Shown piece by piece: positions 10,235 to 24,268 of a DNA stretch of 64,000 bases. Source of the stretch: Vanessa cardui. Lineage: Eukaryota; Arthropoda; Insecta; Lepidoptera; Nymphalidae. Both the position numbers and the translations under genes were made by a program. The notes beneath the pieces are model-generated. The model made no database searches. It was given only the letters and a program-made list of their open reading frames with translations, and was not told where the DNA came from. The stretch lies in the NCBI RefSeq assembly GCF_905220365.1, contig NC_061151.1, forward strand, positions 6,318,197 to 6,382,196, written 5' to 3'. Positions within the stretch are counted from its first letter, which is position 1. Each line of letters starts with the position of its first letter.

Positions 10235-13200
10235 ATTTTACACTGAAACTTTCTACCTTTTGATAAATCATGAGCTCTCTATCCTAAAGCATCCTGTTCT
10301 GACAGGTTTTCAAATATTCACTTCAATCAGGGTACCAGGCGCAATAAAACACATATATACTATAAACAAATTGCATTTTAATTATTTTACTGATAAAAAA
10401 AAAAACTAAAAACTACCAATAGATAGTAAAAAAATTAACTCCACCAGCGATTAAACGAAACACGTTTTAAAAATAAATGTTGTGATAACAAATGATCGTA
10501 TAACTAACAATTTACAATGCCAACAACTTATCTGCAGCGAAAACTGAGACGCCATCTTGAAATGTCACTCCGTCAAGCACTTGTCTTTCGTATTTATAGT
10601 TTAAATTATTTATTTTGGCAACAATTTCAAATGTTATGCATTGTTCATAGCAACACTAAATTCGATCCAGATAAGTTTCTTGGCTTCTAACTGAATTGGC
10701 AGTTGATTTTATAAACTTCAACGTTTGAAGATTTCCGCGCGTTAAGTTAGCAATGTCATTTTGACATACATTTTGGCGCGCAAAAATCTTCTGACAATAA
10801 ATTGCAATAATATATTAAATTTTAAGATTCGTTTAAGACGGGAATTCGAAACATACACCCAAACGAGTTCCAGTATTACTAATATAATTATTAAATTAAT
10901 ATAATTTATACTTACATCTTAAGATATCTCGAGAACTTGGAACAAAGATAATTAAAACAATTTTTTAATATTATTATGACGTTTAGTTGGGCGAGCTTGT
11001 CCAACCACAGATATAAAAGACACGTATTTTAAAATTTGACATCCTCGTCAATATTCTCGAGACATCATAATAATAAAAAATGTATATAAATTACATTAAT
11101 TGTAATAAAATATTTATACTTTATATAGACTTGGAAATTAAGTGTATACATGTGAAATTCCCGCCTTATATATTAATAATAAGTGCGTTAAGCGGACAAT
11201 CCTGCCATTCGACGTTAGTCATTAGTTCCGAGATAGAAAACGACGAGCAATATATTATCATCATCCCATTGAGGCATATCAGTAAACACATAAAAAATCC
11301 AGTGCTATGAGGGATCAGCTGTTAGCGAAATTGGTTTGAACCGGTTCGATTTGGTATAAGCTAAATACAAATCATTGTAACCGGTTAAAATCGGTTTAAT
11401 TTGGATCGTTTTTTGTTTGGATATAAGCAAATAGATTATCTGTCGTTGCGACACGCTCTCTGATGTGTGTATGTACGTTATAGACACGAATATTAACTGA
11501 CTCAGTTTCACTTATGTCATATATATAAACACATTACGAGGCCGTGACGTGGCACATAATATATTGTTATATACTGGCGGAGACTTAAGTCTACTCCTTG
11601 GTCATAAGGAACAGGTCTCACTAAACTTGTCGAGAAGTCTTTGATAGTGAAACTGGATTAGTTAATAAAATAATATAAACAACGCCAATACCTACTAAAG
11701 GATAGAATTTTGTGCTTGCATTGCAAAAAAGCCCGCAAAAGGTCTGACGTCATTCATTTACAGTTAATTTAGGTTAGTTAAGATATTAAATAAATCTGCA
11801 GTAAATATTTAATGAAGTTAATTTAAAAAAAAAGACTTATAATGTTACGGAATATAAAAAATGTGTAAAAGACATACAAACACGAGCTCAGCTGCTGTCC
11901 GCTACAGTCCAAGCGAGATGAATCCAGTTCAAGCCGGTTATTACTTTTTAAACTACGTTGCAAACAGTTGTGATGAACATATATTATATTTATGATAGAA
12001 AACGGGTTAATTTTAAACATAGACAATACAGAGTTCCACAGACTAAACAACGATATACCCTAAATGAGACAATGAATATTAATATATAAAATACAAATTC
12101 ACATAACATAAAACAAATATTGAGATGTGACTTTGTTTTGAGGACTGATTTTTTCCTACGAAATACGATTTTTAATATTAACCAATGGGCGATCACAGAT
12201 TAATTAAGACGAAAAAAAAACAACAATGAAACGAAAAAGTCAGTCCTATATTATTTTTATCCAAGAATTTTTATGGAATACAAACATATTCTCTCCATAT
12301 TACAAAATTCAATGGATCTTTTTTTTTATTTAGTATAGCAACCCCGTTATCGATTTAAAAAAAAGCAATATTTGTCTCTTTTTCTTTAAATAAAAAGCTT
12401 CAATTCTAGTGTTATATTTCTTAATATTTACAGATGCGTGATTAAAATATAAATTCATATAGTATTATCAATGTCAGTGTTGCCAGGCTTTGTAACGTCA
12501 GAATCAATACTTGACGAATTCAAGAAATCCTCGACGTTGACTGTACAAAGTTGCATCGAAAATAACACAACATATTCTATTAATAACGAGATAAATCTAA
12601 GAATCGTTTGTACTTGGGATTTTCTTTTTAATTTTATAACCCAATAGATATACTTTACTAGATAAAAATCTTCATTAATTTCTTTCCTATCAAAAAAAAT
12701 CCAACGTCGAAGATTCAAAACCTGACAACACACAGACGGTGTTACCATCTTAAAATAATAAAAGCTTTTCAGTATTGCCATTCTTTGCTAAACTAATATC
12801 AGAATGACGTATCAATAACAGAGCGGAAAATAAGCAATTTTTTTTGTTTAATAATTAAAGATTTACAATTTCCGAACAATCTCACCAAAATAAAAACATA
12901 CAGTTTAATTACATACATTACATTTACAAAATTGCTTACATTCGACTCCTAAGACATACATACACCTAATATAATTAGTAATTACACATTGAATATACAA
13001 TTGATAGAAATTACCTACTTTATCGGTTTACAAAAAAAAAAAAAATTACAATTTATTTTTAATCTTTTTTACACATCAAGAAATTTATACTTTTCGTTTC
13101 TCATTCAATAATTATGTAAAATTTCTCAACAGCGAAATCTAGTCAACGTAAAGAGATAATCTTTGATTCCACAATAGCAGTCATCCGATATTGAACTTTA

Positions 13201-13787
13201 AAATCAATCGCATAGAGTACAAATCAGCACGTACCTAATATCTACAATTTATACAAGACCGTAAGAAGAATATCGCTAAAATAATTCATTTATACAAATA
13301 TATAACTGGCGGAGCGGGTCGGTCGGCCGAGCGCGTACAGTCGCCGACGCCTCGCGAGCGCTGCGCTTGACACTGTGAGTGCAGCGCGACGCGACTCGGC
13401 TCGCATCGGCGACAGTCGCACAGCCGATCGCAGCCGAACGGAGCGCGCCGTCCCAAACCATCGATATTCATTTCTCATGCGAATATGATCTTTACACAAA
13501 CGCAATAACTCGTAATATCGTATGACCTAATATATTCGTCAATTCGACGCGTCGCTTTACACGCGCTCGCTGTCTCGGGTCGAGCTGACGCGAGAGTCTA
13601 CAGCGACGGATAGCGTCGAGTGGCGCGATAGGGAGCTGTCTCTATTGGTTGTGTGAATCTAAGTCGTGTCGCACTACAATTCCCTATAGAATAAGAAATA
13701 AATTCAACTCCCGTCAGTCCAACAGTCAACTCCAGCACTCGACCGACCCGCCCAGCCCCGTGGCGCGTAACACACCCCGGGCGAACA

Positions 13788-14911
13788 TCAACACAAATGC
13801 TGGACCAGCTGCCCGCAGACGTCCGTCTTCGTCAGCTCGAAGTCCGCCGCCTTACCTCGCTGCAAGATCTCTATCGTCGACCTGGACTCCAGCTGCTTGA
13901 TGTGATGCAGGACCTTCGCTTCGGGGAGGGGTTGTATGGGCTTCGCGACGATGAGGGTCGTGTTCTTGAGCGCCCTCGCGAGGCTCTTGAGGAACTTGTA
14001 CCACTGCCTCTCGTTGGCGGTCGCTTCGGGCGTGTTCACGAGGACGATGGCGCGCTCCATCAGCGCGCAGACGCAGCTTAGGGTCAGCTGGAAGTCAAAT
14101 AATATGTTTGGAATTGCTGTTTTAGTGATAAGGTCGCCTCTTGTCCATCTTTATTAATCGTATCTGAATGATTAATTTAATTTATATTTATCAAGATGAT
14201 CAAGGTCAACAAATCCACTCCATATTTACTAATATTATAAATTCAAAATTGAGTCTGTATATAGGAAATATATGTTTGTTAACTTTTACGTTTTATATTA
14301 AATATCATAGAAATCTGCATAAACGTTTTCAAGTCACGTGACAAATTAAAATAAAACAGATTAAAAAAGCATTGCATTTTTATTTATGTGTACTTTATTT
14401 TTCGCGTTGTCAAATAGGCTATTAAAAATAATAAAAATCTGCATAGACATTGTCAAGGACACATAAGGCATAAGTAACAGATGACATTAGTTATATATAA
14501 TTCTTGAATATATCAGCATTAGACGGGATAGAGATCTACAACTGGACAATGTCATATAGGGAATGTTAGATCATCGGGCAAACTTACAGAAGTAGTCAAC
14601 ACATGGGGGGTCCTCGCCGGGTCCAAGGCTTCGGAGAGGAAGCTGCATGACTCTATAACCGCAGACCAGCCTGATGTGCTCTGAATGTAGCTGTGGACGA
14701 TAATGGTCTATATATTATGTCAATATCACTTGAAACACTTATGGAAGTACTGTTTCTACTGCACTGGCTCAGCAAACACAGTGAGGCTACGTATTGCGAG
14801 CGGGTCGGGTGCGTACCGGCGGTAGTGGTGCGCGAGCGCGGCCAGGCCGCCGTCGTCGCGGCGCGCGGCGGGCGCCAGCGCGCGCAGCACGCGCGCCCAC
14901 AGCGGCCGCAG
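13788..14911 (-). pseudogene. HPat exons 17, 16 and partial 15, unit 2
   Basis: Exon 17 copy is 13788-14087, exon 16 copy 14588-14690 and partial exon 15 is 14817-14911. Splice signals and stop are intact and the protein is identical to the intact gene. One silent change (CTA for CTG in the LTLS motif at the start of exon 17) is shared with unit 4. Confidence 0.85.
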
Positions 14912-14956
14912 CCGGCGGCGCCTGCAACGCCGACGCGCCCGACGGTAAGCACTGTC

Positions 14957-15177
14957 CTCCGCGGTGTCGAGTGGCGCGTCGGCTGTGCGCCGGCTTACAT
15001 GGGTACGCCACTCCCCCCGAGTCGCTGTAGAAAGACATTCATTACTTTTCAATGCTGTCTCGTGATGGCGTTTGGGGTACCATCATTACTTCTCATTACA
15101 CAACAGGTGCTTTAGCTACTTACATTGCGGTCAGAGTCAGGTATGTTATGTTGTCCAATATTTATTATTACATTATA
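14957..15177 (+). mobile_element. tRNA-like SINE (family 3), unit 3 copy
   Basis: This is the same element as in the other units. It ends at ATTATTACATTATAG, 30 bp before the MITE insertion. Confidence 0.66.
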
Positions 15178-15206
15178 GAAAATACTTTCATATTCCACTC
15201 AACTTT

Positions 15207-15470
15207 CGACGGGTCCCAAGAACAAAATCTTATGGAAAAATAAGACAAAATCGACTTTATTGTTAATTATTAACCTGTATAACATTACACACACACACAC
15301 ACATTTACACGGTAGTGTGTTTGATTGTTTGGTTTGATTGAATGATCAAAAAACCTTCGAAATTTATTCATCAAACGAAATTATTCATAAACATAGTTTT
15401 ACAAAACTTTAAGCCATCACACTGTAAAGTAGGAATTTCGCAGATACGATTTTGTTCTTGGGACCCGTCG
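15207..15470. mobile_element. 264-bp MITE with 23-bp perfect inverted repeats, unit 3
   Basis: The terminal inverted repeats are 15207-15229 and 15448-15470, perfect over 23 bp and starting CGACGGGTCCCAAGAAC. CTTT flanks both ends (15203-15206 and 15471-15474), and units 1, 2 and 4 have the empty site ACTCAACTTTGTTCGC. The interior is non-coding with a short AC run at about 15286-15301. The 4-bp duplication does not fit hAT (8 bp), Tc1/mariner (TA) or piggyBac (TTAA), so the superfamily is undetermined. Confidence 0.85.
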
Positions 15471-15741
15471 CTTTGTTCGCTTTATGTTAAATCCTTAGTT
15501 TCGATAAGAACTAAAAACTAAACACCATTATGACCGTTTTACAATCAAAGCGGCTTTTTCGCGAATCATTAATGAATACCACAGATTACACGGATACACT
15601 AGAGCTAATTAAGGATTACAATGTAGAGCCTCGTTACTTCAAGCTCAAAGTTGTTTAGTTGTCTTTATATCTGTTACAAAAGTAATGTCTGAATTCGAAT
15701 ATTAAAACCAACTCATTTTATACCGAGCTAGGCCATCTCTT

Positions 15742-17250
15742 GAGCTGAGATGGTCTGATGGCCCAGTGGTTAGAACGCGTGCATCTTAACCGATGATTTC
15801 GGGTTCAAGCCAACGCAAGCACCAGTATACTATATGTATGTGCTTAATCCGCTCGCCTATAGAACTCTCTTCCAGACAATATTTTCCACAATAATGTTAC
15901 AATAAGACCGTTTAAAATCAGAGTTAAGCAAGCTATTATAACGTTGTATCGTTCCCTGATTCGTAGTGTTTTAGAATATGCATCACCAGTTTGGAGTCCA
16001 AGTTACAAAATTTATAAAAGTCGCATTGAAAAAATTCAACAGGGTTTTACAAGATTTTTAGCATGTAAAGACAGGCGCTGTCCATATCGAGCAGACTATG
16101 TGACACGTTTAAATACTTTAAGCTAGATACATTGGAGAAACGACGGTCTCTGAACGATTTAATGTTTTTACACAAGCTCATTCACAACTCCATAGACTCT
16201 CCAAGGCTACTTTCTCAAATAAATTTATATGTTCCGAAAACCATTCCTCGGTATCCAATTAAAAGCACCTTCGCCATTCCTAGATATCGCACAAATGTTG
16301 GAAAATTTTCGACATTAATTCGTTGTATGAGATCCTACAATGAACTCGACTCCCATGTCATCGACATATACGAACTAAATAGTGATAGTTTTAAGAAAAA
16401 TTTAAATACTGTTTTAGTTAGTAATTAATATTTAATATTTAAAAATATTAGTGTTATTGGTAAGTCAAATAATTATAATATCCTTTTTGTTATCAAAGAT
16501 TGTTTGTTATCCTATTGTATTGATATTTTTTTTTTGTTTAAAGTTTATTCTCACAGATTTTATTTAATGTTTGAGTGTAGTGTTTAGTTACCTTTGTTAA
16601 CATGTAAGTTGTAAAATGTAAAATGTAAATACCAGTAATGGTGTATCACACTGTACAAGTTTTCTTTTGTTGTTTTTCCTAAATATGATTTGTGAATATG
16701 CCGATGGTATTTCTAAAGCAATAAATAAATAAATAAACACTTTCTTTCCACTTAAGTTTAATTTATTTGATATGTATGTATACATATATATATTTTTTTT
16801 GTATCTATATAAGTTGAATGTATTTATTTGTATTTAGTGTGTAATATATTCATTTATCGTTAAGTCTATTTCAATTTTATAATATAAAATAATTGATATT
16901 GTACCTACATCATAAATATGTATTACAAATAATCTCCACTAGATTCAGGGTTTCTGGAAGAGATCTCTTGTTAGAGATAAGTTATCCCTTTGTACACATT
17001 TTTCATTAACATAATTTTCTGTATACTCAGTTGGTACATAAATAAATAAATAATTCATGTCGTGCGTCGTGTACATCATGACGAAACCTGCATGTGTGTA
17101 ATTTCATCGAAATTCTGCTATAATATAAATATAAATAATGTATTCCACTAACCAGCTTTGGAACAGCGAGGTGGAATATGTTCCATACCCTTTCCTTAAT
17201 GGAAGAGGAGTCCTTAGCCTATAAATGGGAAATTTACAGGCTGTTACTAC
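15742..17250 (+). mobile_element. LINE 3' fragments nested in a SINE, unit 3
   Basis: The SINE head is 15742-15847, the LINE fragments lie between, and the SINE tail is 17052-17250. The tail is more decayed than in units 2/4, with TATAATATAAATATAAATAA replacing the CACATGTG segment. Confidence 0.7.
15944..16428 (+). pseudogene. LINE ORF2 C-terminus, unit 3
   Basis: This has the same coding fragment as the other units, broken by loss of one A (GTTTAAATACTTTAAGC against GTTTAAAATAC in units 1, 2 and 4) at about 16112. It thus reads in two frames, 15944-16126 and 16132-16428. Unit 5 shares this lesion. Confidence 0.7.
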
Positions 17251-20200
17251 ATTTTACACTGACACTTTCTAACATTTGATAAATCATGAGCTCTCTATCC
17301 TAAAGCAATGTGTTCTGACAGGTTTTCAAATATTCACTTCAATCAGGGTATCAGACGCAATAAAACACATATATACTATAAACAAATTGCATTTTAATTA
17401 TTTTACTGATAAAAAAAAACTAAAAACTACCAATAGATAGTAAAAAAATTAACTCCACCAGCGATTAAACGAAACACGTTTTAAAAATAAATGTTGTGAT
17501 AACAAATGATCGTATAACTAACAATTTACAATGCCAACAACTTATCTGCAGCGAAAATTGAGACGCCATCTTGAAATGCCACTCCGTCAAGCACTTGTCT
17601 TTCGTATTTATAGTTTAAATTATTTATTTTGGCAACAATTTCAAATGTTATGCATTGTTCATAGCAACACTAAATTCGATCCAGATAAGTTTCTTGGCTT
17701 CTAACTGAATTGGCAGTTGATCTTATAAACTTCAACGTTTAAGATTTCCGCGCGTTAAGTTAGCAATGTCATTTTGACATACATTTTGGCGCGCAAAAAT
17801 CTTTTGACAATAAATTGCAATAATATATTAAACTTTAAGATTCGTTTAAGACGGGAATTCGAAACATACACCCAAACGAGTTCCAGTATTATTAATATAA
17901 TTATTAAATTAATATAATTTATACTTACATCTTAAGATATCTCGAGAATTTGGACCAAAGATAATTAAAACAATTTTTTAACATTATTATGACGTTTAGT
18001 TGGGCGAGCTCGTCCAACCACAGATAAATAAGACACGTATCTTAAAATTTGACATCCTTGTCAATATTCTCGAGATATCTTAATAATAAAAAAAATATAT
18101 AAATTACATTAATTGTAATAAAATATTTATACTTATATATAATTGCAAATTTAAATTATACATGTGAAATTCCCGCCTTATATATTAATAATAAGTGCGT
18201 TAAGCGAACAAATCTGCCATTCGACGTTAGTCATTAGTTCCGAGATAGAAAACGACGAGCAATATATTATCATCATCCCATTGAGGCATATCAGTAAACA
18301 CATAAAAAATCCAGTGCAATCTGAGGGATCAGCTGTTAGCGAAACTGGTTTGAACCGGTTCGATTTGGTATAAACTGCATATAAATCATTGTAACCGCTT
18401 AAAGTCGGTCTAATTTTGATCGTTTTTTGTTTGGATATAAGCAAATAGATTATATATATAGATCTGTCGTTGCGACACGCTTTCTGATGTGTGTATGTAC
18501 GTTATAGACACGAATATTAACTGACTCAGTTTCACTTATGTCATATATATAAACACATTACGCTCCCGTGACGTGGCACATAATATACTGTTATATACTG
18601 GCGGAGACTTGAAGTCTACTCCTTGGTCATAGGGAACAGGTCTCACTAAACTTGTCGAGAAGTCTTCGATAGTGAAACTGGTTTAGTTAATAGGATAAAT
18701 GTTGTGCTTGCATTGCAAAAAAGCCCCGCAAAAGGTCTGACGTCATTAATTTACAGTTAATTTAGGTTAGTTAAGATATTAAATAAATCTGCAGTAAATA
18801 TTTAATGAAGTTAATTTAAAAAAAATGACTTATAATGTTATGGAATATAAAAAATGTGTAAAAGACATACAAACACGAGCTCAGCTGTCCGCGTTAGTCC
18901 GAGCGAGATGAATCCAGTTCAATCCGGTTTTTACTTTTTAAACTACGTTGCAAACAGTTGAGATGAACATATATTATATTTATGATAGAAAACGGGTTAA
19001 TTTTAAACATAGACAATACAGAGTTCCACAGATTAAACAACGATATACCCTAAATGAGACAATGAATATTAATATATAAAATACAAATTCACATAACATA
19101 AAACAAATATTGAGATGTGACTTTGTTTTGAGGACTGATTTTTTCCTACGAAATACGATTTTTAATATTAACCAATGGGCGATCACAGATTAATTAAGAC
19201 GAAAAAAAAAACAATGAAACGAAAAAGTCAGTCCTATATTATTTTTATCCAAGAATTTTTATGGAATACAAACATATTCTCTCCATATTACAAAATTCAA
19301 TGGATCTTTTTTTTATTTAGTATAGCAACCCCGTTATCGATTTAAAAAAAAAAGCAATATTTGTCTCTTTTTCTTTAAATAAAAAGCTTCAATTCTAATG
19401 TTATATTTCTTAATATTTACAGATGCGTGATTAAAATATAAATTCATATAGTATTATCATGGTCAGTGTTGCCAGGCTTTGTAACGTCAGAATCAATACT
19501 TGACGAATTCAAGAAATCCTCGACGTTGACTGTACAAAGTTGCATCGAAAATAACACAACATATTCTATTAATAACGAGATAAATCTAAAAATCGTTTGT
19601 ACTTGGGATTTTCTTTTTAATTTTATAACCCAATAGATATACTTTACTAGATAAAAATCTTCATTAATTTTTTTCCTATCAAAATAATCCAACGTCGAAG
19701 ATCCAAAACCTGACAACACACAGACGGTGTTACCATCTTAAAATAATAAAAGCTTTTCAGTATTGCCATTCTTTGCTAAACTAATATCAGAATGACGTAT
19801 CAATAACAGAGCGGAAAATAAGCAATTTTTTTTGTTTAATAATTAAAGATTTACAATTTTCGAACAATCTCACCAAAATAAAAACATACAGTTTAATTAC
19901 ATACATTACATTTACAAAATTGCTTACATTCGACTCCTAAGACATACATACACCTAATATAATTAGTAATTACACATTGAATATACAATTGATAGAAATT
20001 ACCTACTTTATCGGTTTACAAAAAAAAAATCTTTTTTACACATCAAGAAATTTATACTTTTCGTTTCTCATTCAATAATTATGTCAAATTTCTCGTTTCC
20101 TTACCAAAAAAACAAACAGCGAAATCTAGTCAACGTAAAGAGATAATCTTTGATTCCACAATAGCAGTCATCCGATATTGAACTTTAAAATCAATCGCAT

Positions 20201-20742
20201 AGAGTACAAATCAGCACGTACCTAATATCTACAATTTATACAAGACCGTAAGAAGAGTATCGCTAAAATAATTCATTTATACAAATATATAACTGGCGGA
20301 GCGGGTCGGTCGGCCGAGCGCGTACAGTCGCCGACGCCTCGCGAGCGCTGCGCTTGACACTGTGAGTGCAGCGCGACGCGACTCGGCTCGCATCGGCGAC
20401 AGTCGCACAGCCGATCGCAGCCGAACTGAGCGCGCCGTCCCAAACCATCGATACTCATTTCTCATGCGAATATGATCTTTGCACAAACGCAATAACTAAT
20501 ATATTCGTCAATTCGACGCGTCGCTTTACACGCACTCGCTGTCTCGGGTCGAGCTGACGCGAGAGTCTATAGCGACGAATAGCGTCGAGTGGCGCGATAG
20601 GGAGCTGTCTCTATTGGTTGTGTGAATCTAAGTCGTGTCGCACTACAATTCCCTATAGAATAAGAAATAAATTCAACTCCCGTCAGTCCAACAGTCAACT
20701 CAGGCACTCGACCGTGCGCGCGTAACACACCCCGGGCAAACA

Positions 20743-21948
20743 TCAACACAAATGCTGGACCAGCTGCCCGCAGACGTCCGTCTTCGTCAGCTCGAAGTCC
20801 GCCGCCTTACCTCGCTGCAAGATCTCTATCGTCGACCTGGATTCCAGCTGCTTGATGTGATGCAGGACCTTCGCTTCGGGGAGGGGTTGTATGGGCTTCG
20901 CGACGATGAGGGTCGTGTTCTTGAGCGCCCTCGCGAGGCTCTTGAGGAACTTGTACCACTGCCTCTCGTTGGCGGTCGCTTCGGGCGTGTTCACGAGCAC
21001 GATGGCGCGCTCCATCAGTGCGCAGACGCAGCTCAGGGTCAGCTGGAAGTAAAAAAATACAAAATAATTCGAGATAATTGATACATTTGTGTAAAAGATC
21101 AAGGTCAAGAAATCAACGCCATCCTTACTAATACAGAATGGAGTATGTATTTGCTTGCAGACTATTTGACTGGTTTTTAAAATCCATTTTATATAGAGAG
21201 GTTGAGGAACTCAATTAAAGTGGATTTTTATAATTCTAGTACACATTTGCTGAAAAATATCATATTAAAATTCAATATTTAAATAGCGCGCGAAAACGGT
21301 ACTTTGACAATATGGCTCCGCAATGGGATCGGTGATGTCATTTGCCGCTATTGTAATCTGTGGCACATATGATCCACATACAGTAGGCAAACTTGGTTAA
21401 CGAGCAAGTGACGTCATCATAAACAGGAGCATTTTCTGTCACGCGACAAATTAAAAATTACACACACACACATTATTTTTCGCATTGTCAAATAGCCTAT
21501 TAAAAATAATAAAAATCTGCATGGACATTGTCAAGGACACATAAGGCATAAGTAACAGATGACATTAGATATATATAATTCTTGAATATCGTATAGGAAA
21601 TGTTAGATCATCGGGCAAACTTACAGAAGTAGTCAACACGTGAGGGGTCCTCGCCGGGTCCAAGGCTTCGGAGAGGAAGCTGCATGACTCTATAACCGCA
21701 GACCAGCCTGATGTGCTCTGAATGTAGCTGTGGACGATAATGGTCTATATTTTATGTCAATATCATTAAAAACACTTATGGAAGTACTGTTTCTACTGCA
21801 CTGGCTCAGCAAACACAGTGAGGCTACGTATTGCGAGCGGGTCGGGTGCGTACCGGCGGTAGTGGTGCGCGAGCGCGGCCAGGCCGCCGTCGTCGCGGCG
21901 CGCGGCGGGCGCCAGCGCGCGCAGCACGCGCGCCCACAGCGGCCGCAG
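20743..21948 (-). pseudogene. HPat exons 17, 16 and partial 15, unit 3
   Basis: Exon 17 copy is 20743-21042, exon 16 copy 21625-21727 and partial exon 15 is 21854-21948. This is the most divergent coding copy, with three silent changes in exon 17 (Glu, Val and Ala codons) and silent Pro and His changes in exon 16. No residue change was seen. The intron between the copies contains a unit-specific replacement segment. Splice sites remain intact. Confidence 0.85.
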
Positions 21949-21993
21949 CCGGCGGCGCCTGCAACGCCGACGCGCCCGACGGTAAGCACTGTC

Positions 21994-22216
21994 CTCCGCG
22001 GTGTCGAGTGGCGCGTCGGCTGTGCGCCGGCTTACATGGGTACGCCACTCCCCCCGAGTCGCTGTAGAAAGACATTCATTACTTTTCAATGCTGTCTCGT
22101 GATGGCGTTTGTGGTACCATCGTTACTTCTCATTACACAACAGCTGCTTTAGCTACTTACATTGGGGTCAGAGTCAGGTACGTTATGTTGTCCAATATTT
22201 ATTATTACATTATTCA
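21994..22216 (+). mobile_element. tRNA-like SINE (family 3), unit 4 copy
   Basis: This is the same element and position as in unit 2, followed by the RTE insertion. Confidence 0.66.
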
Positions 22217-22224
22217 AAATACTA

Positions 22225-22570
22225 TACTATGTGTGTTATATCTTGTTAATCATAATTATTATCAATATCATTTACTTTATTTATTTATTTTATATTTGTG
22301 TGTATCTTATTCTTGTATGTATATATAGTTGTTATGTATGTATGTATATTTATTGTGTATTTATATTGCTTTGTTGTGATTTATTTTGCACTAGCCCGTT
22401 GAGTTTACAAGCTTCTTGCTTTAGGGTCGTCTGGTAGAGATCACTGTTCAGTGATAAGACCGCCCTTTGCACGCTTTGTATGTTAGTGTTAAGTTTGCTT
22501 CTTGCTGTATCTGTGTGATTTTCTTTGATTGTATTATGTGTGCAATAAAGTTATTTATTATTATTATTAT
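22225..22570 (+). mobile_element. RTE-type LINE 3' end, unit 4
   Basis: This is the same insertion as at 8190-8535, at the same site with the same AAAATACT flanks. It therefore derives from duplication of the unit rather than a second insertion. One substitution in the interior (TTCTTG for TTCGTG) was noted. Confidence 0.72.
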
Positions 22571-22774
22571 TAAAATACTCTAATATTCCACTCAACTTTG
22601 TTCGCTTTATGTTAAATCCTCAGTTTCGATAAGAGCCAAAAACTAAACACCATTGTGACCATACTTACGATTCAAGCTCAAAGTTGTTTAGTTGTCTTTA
22701 TATCTGTTACAAAAGTAATTTCTGAATTCGAATATTAAAACCAGCTCATTTTATACCGAGCTAGGCCATCTCTT

Positions 22775-24268
22775 GAGCTGAGATGGTCTGATGGCCCAGT
22801 GGTTGGAACGCGTGCGTCTTAACCGATGATTTCTGGTTCAAGCCCACGCAAGCACCACTATACTATATGTATGTGCTTAATCTGCTCGCCTATGGAACTC
22901 TCTTCCAGACAATATTATCCACAATAATGTTACAATAAGATCGTTTAAAGTCAGAGTTAAGCAAGCTATTATAACGTTGTATCGTTCCCTGATTCGTAGT
23001 GTTTTCGAATATGCATCACCAGTTTGGAGTCCAAGTTACAAAATTTATAAAAGTCGCATTGAAAAAATTCAACAGGGTTTTACAAGATTTTTAGCATGTA
23101 AAGACAGGCGCTGTCCATATCGAGCAGACTATGTGACACGTTTAAAATACTTTAAGCTAGATACATTGGAGAAACGACGGTCTCTGAACGATTTAATGTT
23201 TTTACACAAGCTCATTCACAACTCCATAGACTCTCCAAGGCTACTTTCTCAAATAAATTTATATGTTCCGAAAACCATTCCTCGGTATCCAATTAAAAGC
23301 ACCTTCGCCATTCCTAGATATCGCACAAATGTTGGAAAATTTTCGCCATTAATTCGTTGTATGAGATCCTACAATTAACTTGACTCCCATGTCATCGACA
23401 TATACGAACTAAGTAGTGATAGTTTTAAGAAAAATTTAAATACTGTTTTAGTTAGTAATTAATATTTAAAAATATTAGTGTTATTGGTAAGTCAAATAAT
23501 TATAATATCCTTTTTGTTATCAAAGATTGTTTGTTATCCTATTGTATTGATATTTTTTTTTGTTTAAAGTTTATTCTCACAGATTTTATTAAATGTTTGA
23601 GTGTAGTGTTTAGTCACCTTTGTTAACATGTAAGTTGTAAAATGTGAAATCTAAATACCTGTAATGGTGTATCACACTGTACAAGTTTTCTTTTGTTGTT
23701 TTCCTAAATATGATTTGTGAATATGCCGATGGTATTTCTAAAGCAATAAATAAATAAATAAACACTTTCTTTCCACTTAAGTTTAATTTATTTTATATGT
23801 ATGTATACATATATATATATTTTTGTATCTATATAAGTTGAATGTATTTATTTGTATTTAGTGTGTAATATATTCATTTATCGTTAAGTCTATTTCAATA
23901 TTATAATATAAAATAATTGATATTGTACCTACACCGTAAATATGTATTACAAATAATCTCCACTAGATTCAGGGTTTCTGGAAGAGATCTCTTGTTAGAG
24001 ATAAGTTATCCCTTTGTACACATTTTTCATTTACATAATTTTCTGTATACTATGTTGGTACATAAATAAATAAATAATTCAAGTCGTGCTCGGCAGTGAA
24101 GGAAAACATCATGACGAAACCTGCATGTGTGTAATTTCATCAAATTCTGCCACATGTGCATTCCACTAACCAGCTTTGGAACAGCGAGGTGGAATATGTT
24201 CCATACCCTTTCCTTAATGGAAGAGGAGTCCTTAGCCTGGAAATGGGAAATTTACAGGCTGTTACTAC
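22775..24268 (+). mobile_element. LINE 3' fragments nested in a SINE, unit 4
   Basis: This is the same composite as unit 2, with the SINE head at 22775-22881 and the SINE tail at 24077-24268. Confidence 0.7.
22977..23378 (+). pseudogene. LINE ORF2 C-terminus, unit 4
   Basis: This is identical at the protein level to the unit 2 fragment, including the premature stop after MRSYN. Confidence 0.7.

Larger units (their letters stand above)
7914..14911 (-). repeat. Array unit 2 (type B)
   Basis: This 6998-bp unit carries the RTE-type 3' end at 8190-8535. It lacks about 90 bp that units 1, 3 and 5 have between the sequence at about 1220 and 1310 of unit 1. It is nearly identical to unit 4 at an offset of 14,032-14,035 bp, with rare substitutions (for example TTCGTG at 8273 against TTCTTG in unit 4). 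The 10235-13370 stretch is AT-rich with no supportable gene. Confidence 0.87.
14912..21948 (-). repeat. Array unit 3 (type A')
   Basis: This 7037-bp unit carries the 264-bp MITE at 15207-15470. It matches unit 5 at an offset of 14,032 bp up to about 18555 and then stops matching closely. The distal part (18560-21780) has its own variants. These include a replaced segment of about 300 bp in the intron between exon copies 17 and 16 (about 21120-21450, containing CAATGGGATCGGTGATGTCA) and most of the synonymous changes in exon 17. Confidence 0.86.

Noticed and set aside
12455..12781. A 108-aa minus frame in unit 2 and unit 5 as a small gene
   Set aside because: It is broken by indels in units 1, 3 and 4, has no recognisable domain, and lies in AT-rich non-coding DNA. 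Its sharing reflects unit ancestry.
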